5,357 nucleotides of DNA from Akkermansia muciniphila (lineage in GTDB: Bacteria; Verrucomicrobiota; Verrucomicrobiia; Limisphaerales; SXTU01): NCBI GenBank assembly GCA_945872195.1, contig CAMBZO010000211.1:1-5357 (forward strand), given 5' to 3'. Shown one piece after another: positions 5,333 to 5,357 of the stretch. Position 1 is the first letter of the stretch, and the number at the start of each line of letters is the position of its first letter. A program made the position numbers and the translations under genes. The notes under the pieces were generated by a model that saw only the letters and a list, made by a program, of their open reading frames with translations, was not told the origin of the DNA and did no database searches.

Positions 5333-5357
5333 AGCGGCTGCTCCAACTATTTCTCAG

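Noticed and set aside
5212..5333. Short + strand ORF MNGRSPALPATLRAEA...
   Set aside because: About 40 codons of Arg/Ala/Leu-rich low-complexity sequence over hairpin-rich repeat-like DNA, with no Shine-Dalgarno and no family resemblance.

Overview
The window reads as ordinary chromosomal DNA from a high-GC bacterium. It carries one partial gene on the + strand and six complete genes on the - strand. No rRNA, tRNA, CRISPR array, transposase or phage gene was seen. Three things suggest a Verrucomicrobiota-like (Limisphaerales/Pedosphaerales-like) environmental genome: an HPr/HPr-kinase pair beside gatCA, mostly Shine-Dalgarno-poor starts, and short repeat-like elements in the gaps between genes. 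This placement is inference from gene content and general recollection, not from a search.

Layout from left to right: 1-663 (+) is a pirin/YhhW-type cupin lacking only its first ~11 codons. It converges on a six-gene - strand block, which in transcription order is tcdA (5165-4395), pterin-4a-carbinolamine dehydratase (4364-4080), hprK (3998-3048), HPr (3001-2702), gatC (2580-2293) and gatA (2200-713). Gaps within the block are 30, 81, 46, 121 and 92 bases, so one or two operons are likely. The last 192 bases (5166-5357) hold no convincing gene.

Functionally, gatC and gatA encode two of the three subunits of the amidotransferase that converts Glu-tRNA(Gln) to Gln-tRNA(Gln); gatB is not in the window. 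TcdA also acts on tRNA, making cyclic t6A at position 37. HprK and HPr form a kinase/substrate signalling pair, with no sugar-transport PTS enzyme visible. The dehydratase recycles oxidised pterin.

The most interesting signal lies between and inside the genes. The gatC-gatA gap is an 85-90 nt imperfect palindrome. It contains a 21-codon ORF with the only textbook-quality Shine-Dalgarno among the starts examined, ending three bases before the gatA ATG. The HPr-gatC gap is another inverted-repeat element, open in the gatC frame, that could add about 40 residues to GatC. A related TTGAGAG-type repeat appears to be inserted in frame inside gatA. Less certain repeat-like stretches lie at 664-690 and 5216-5332. 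I do not see an evident new defence or mobile system.
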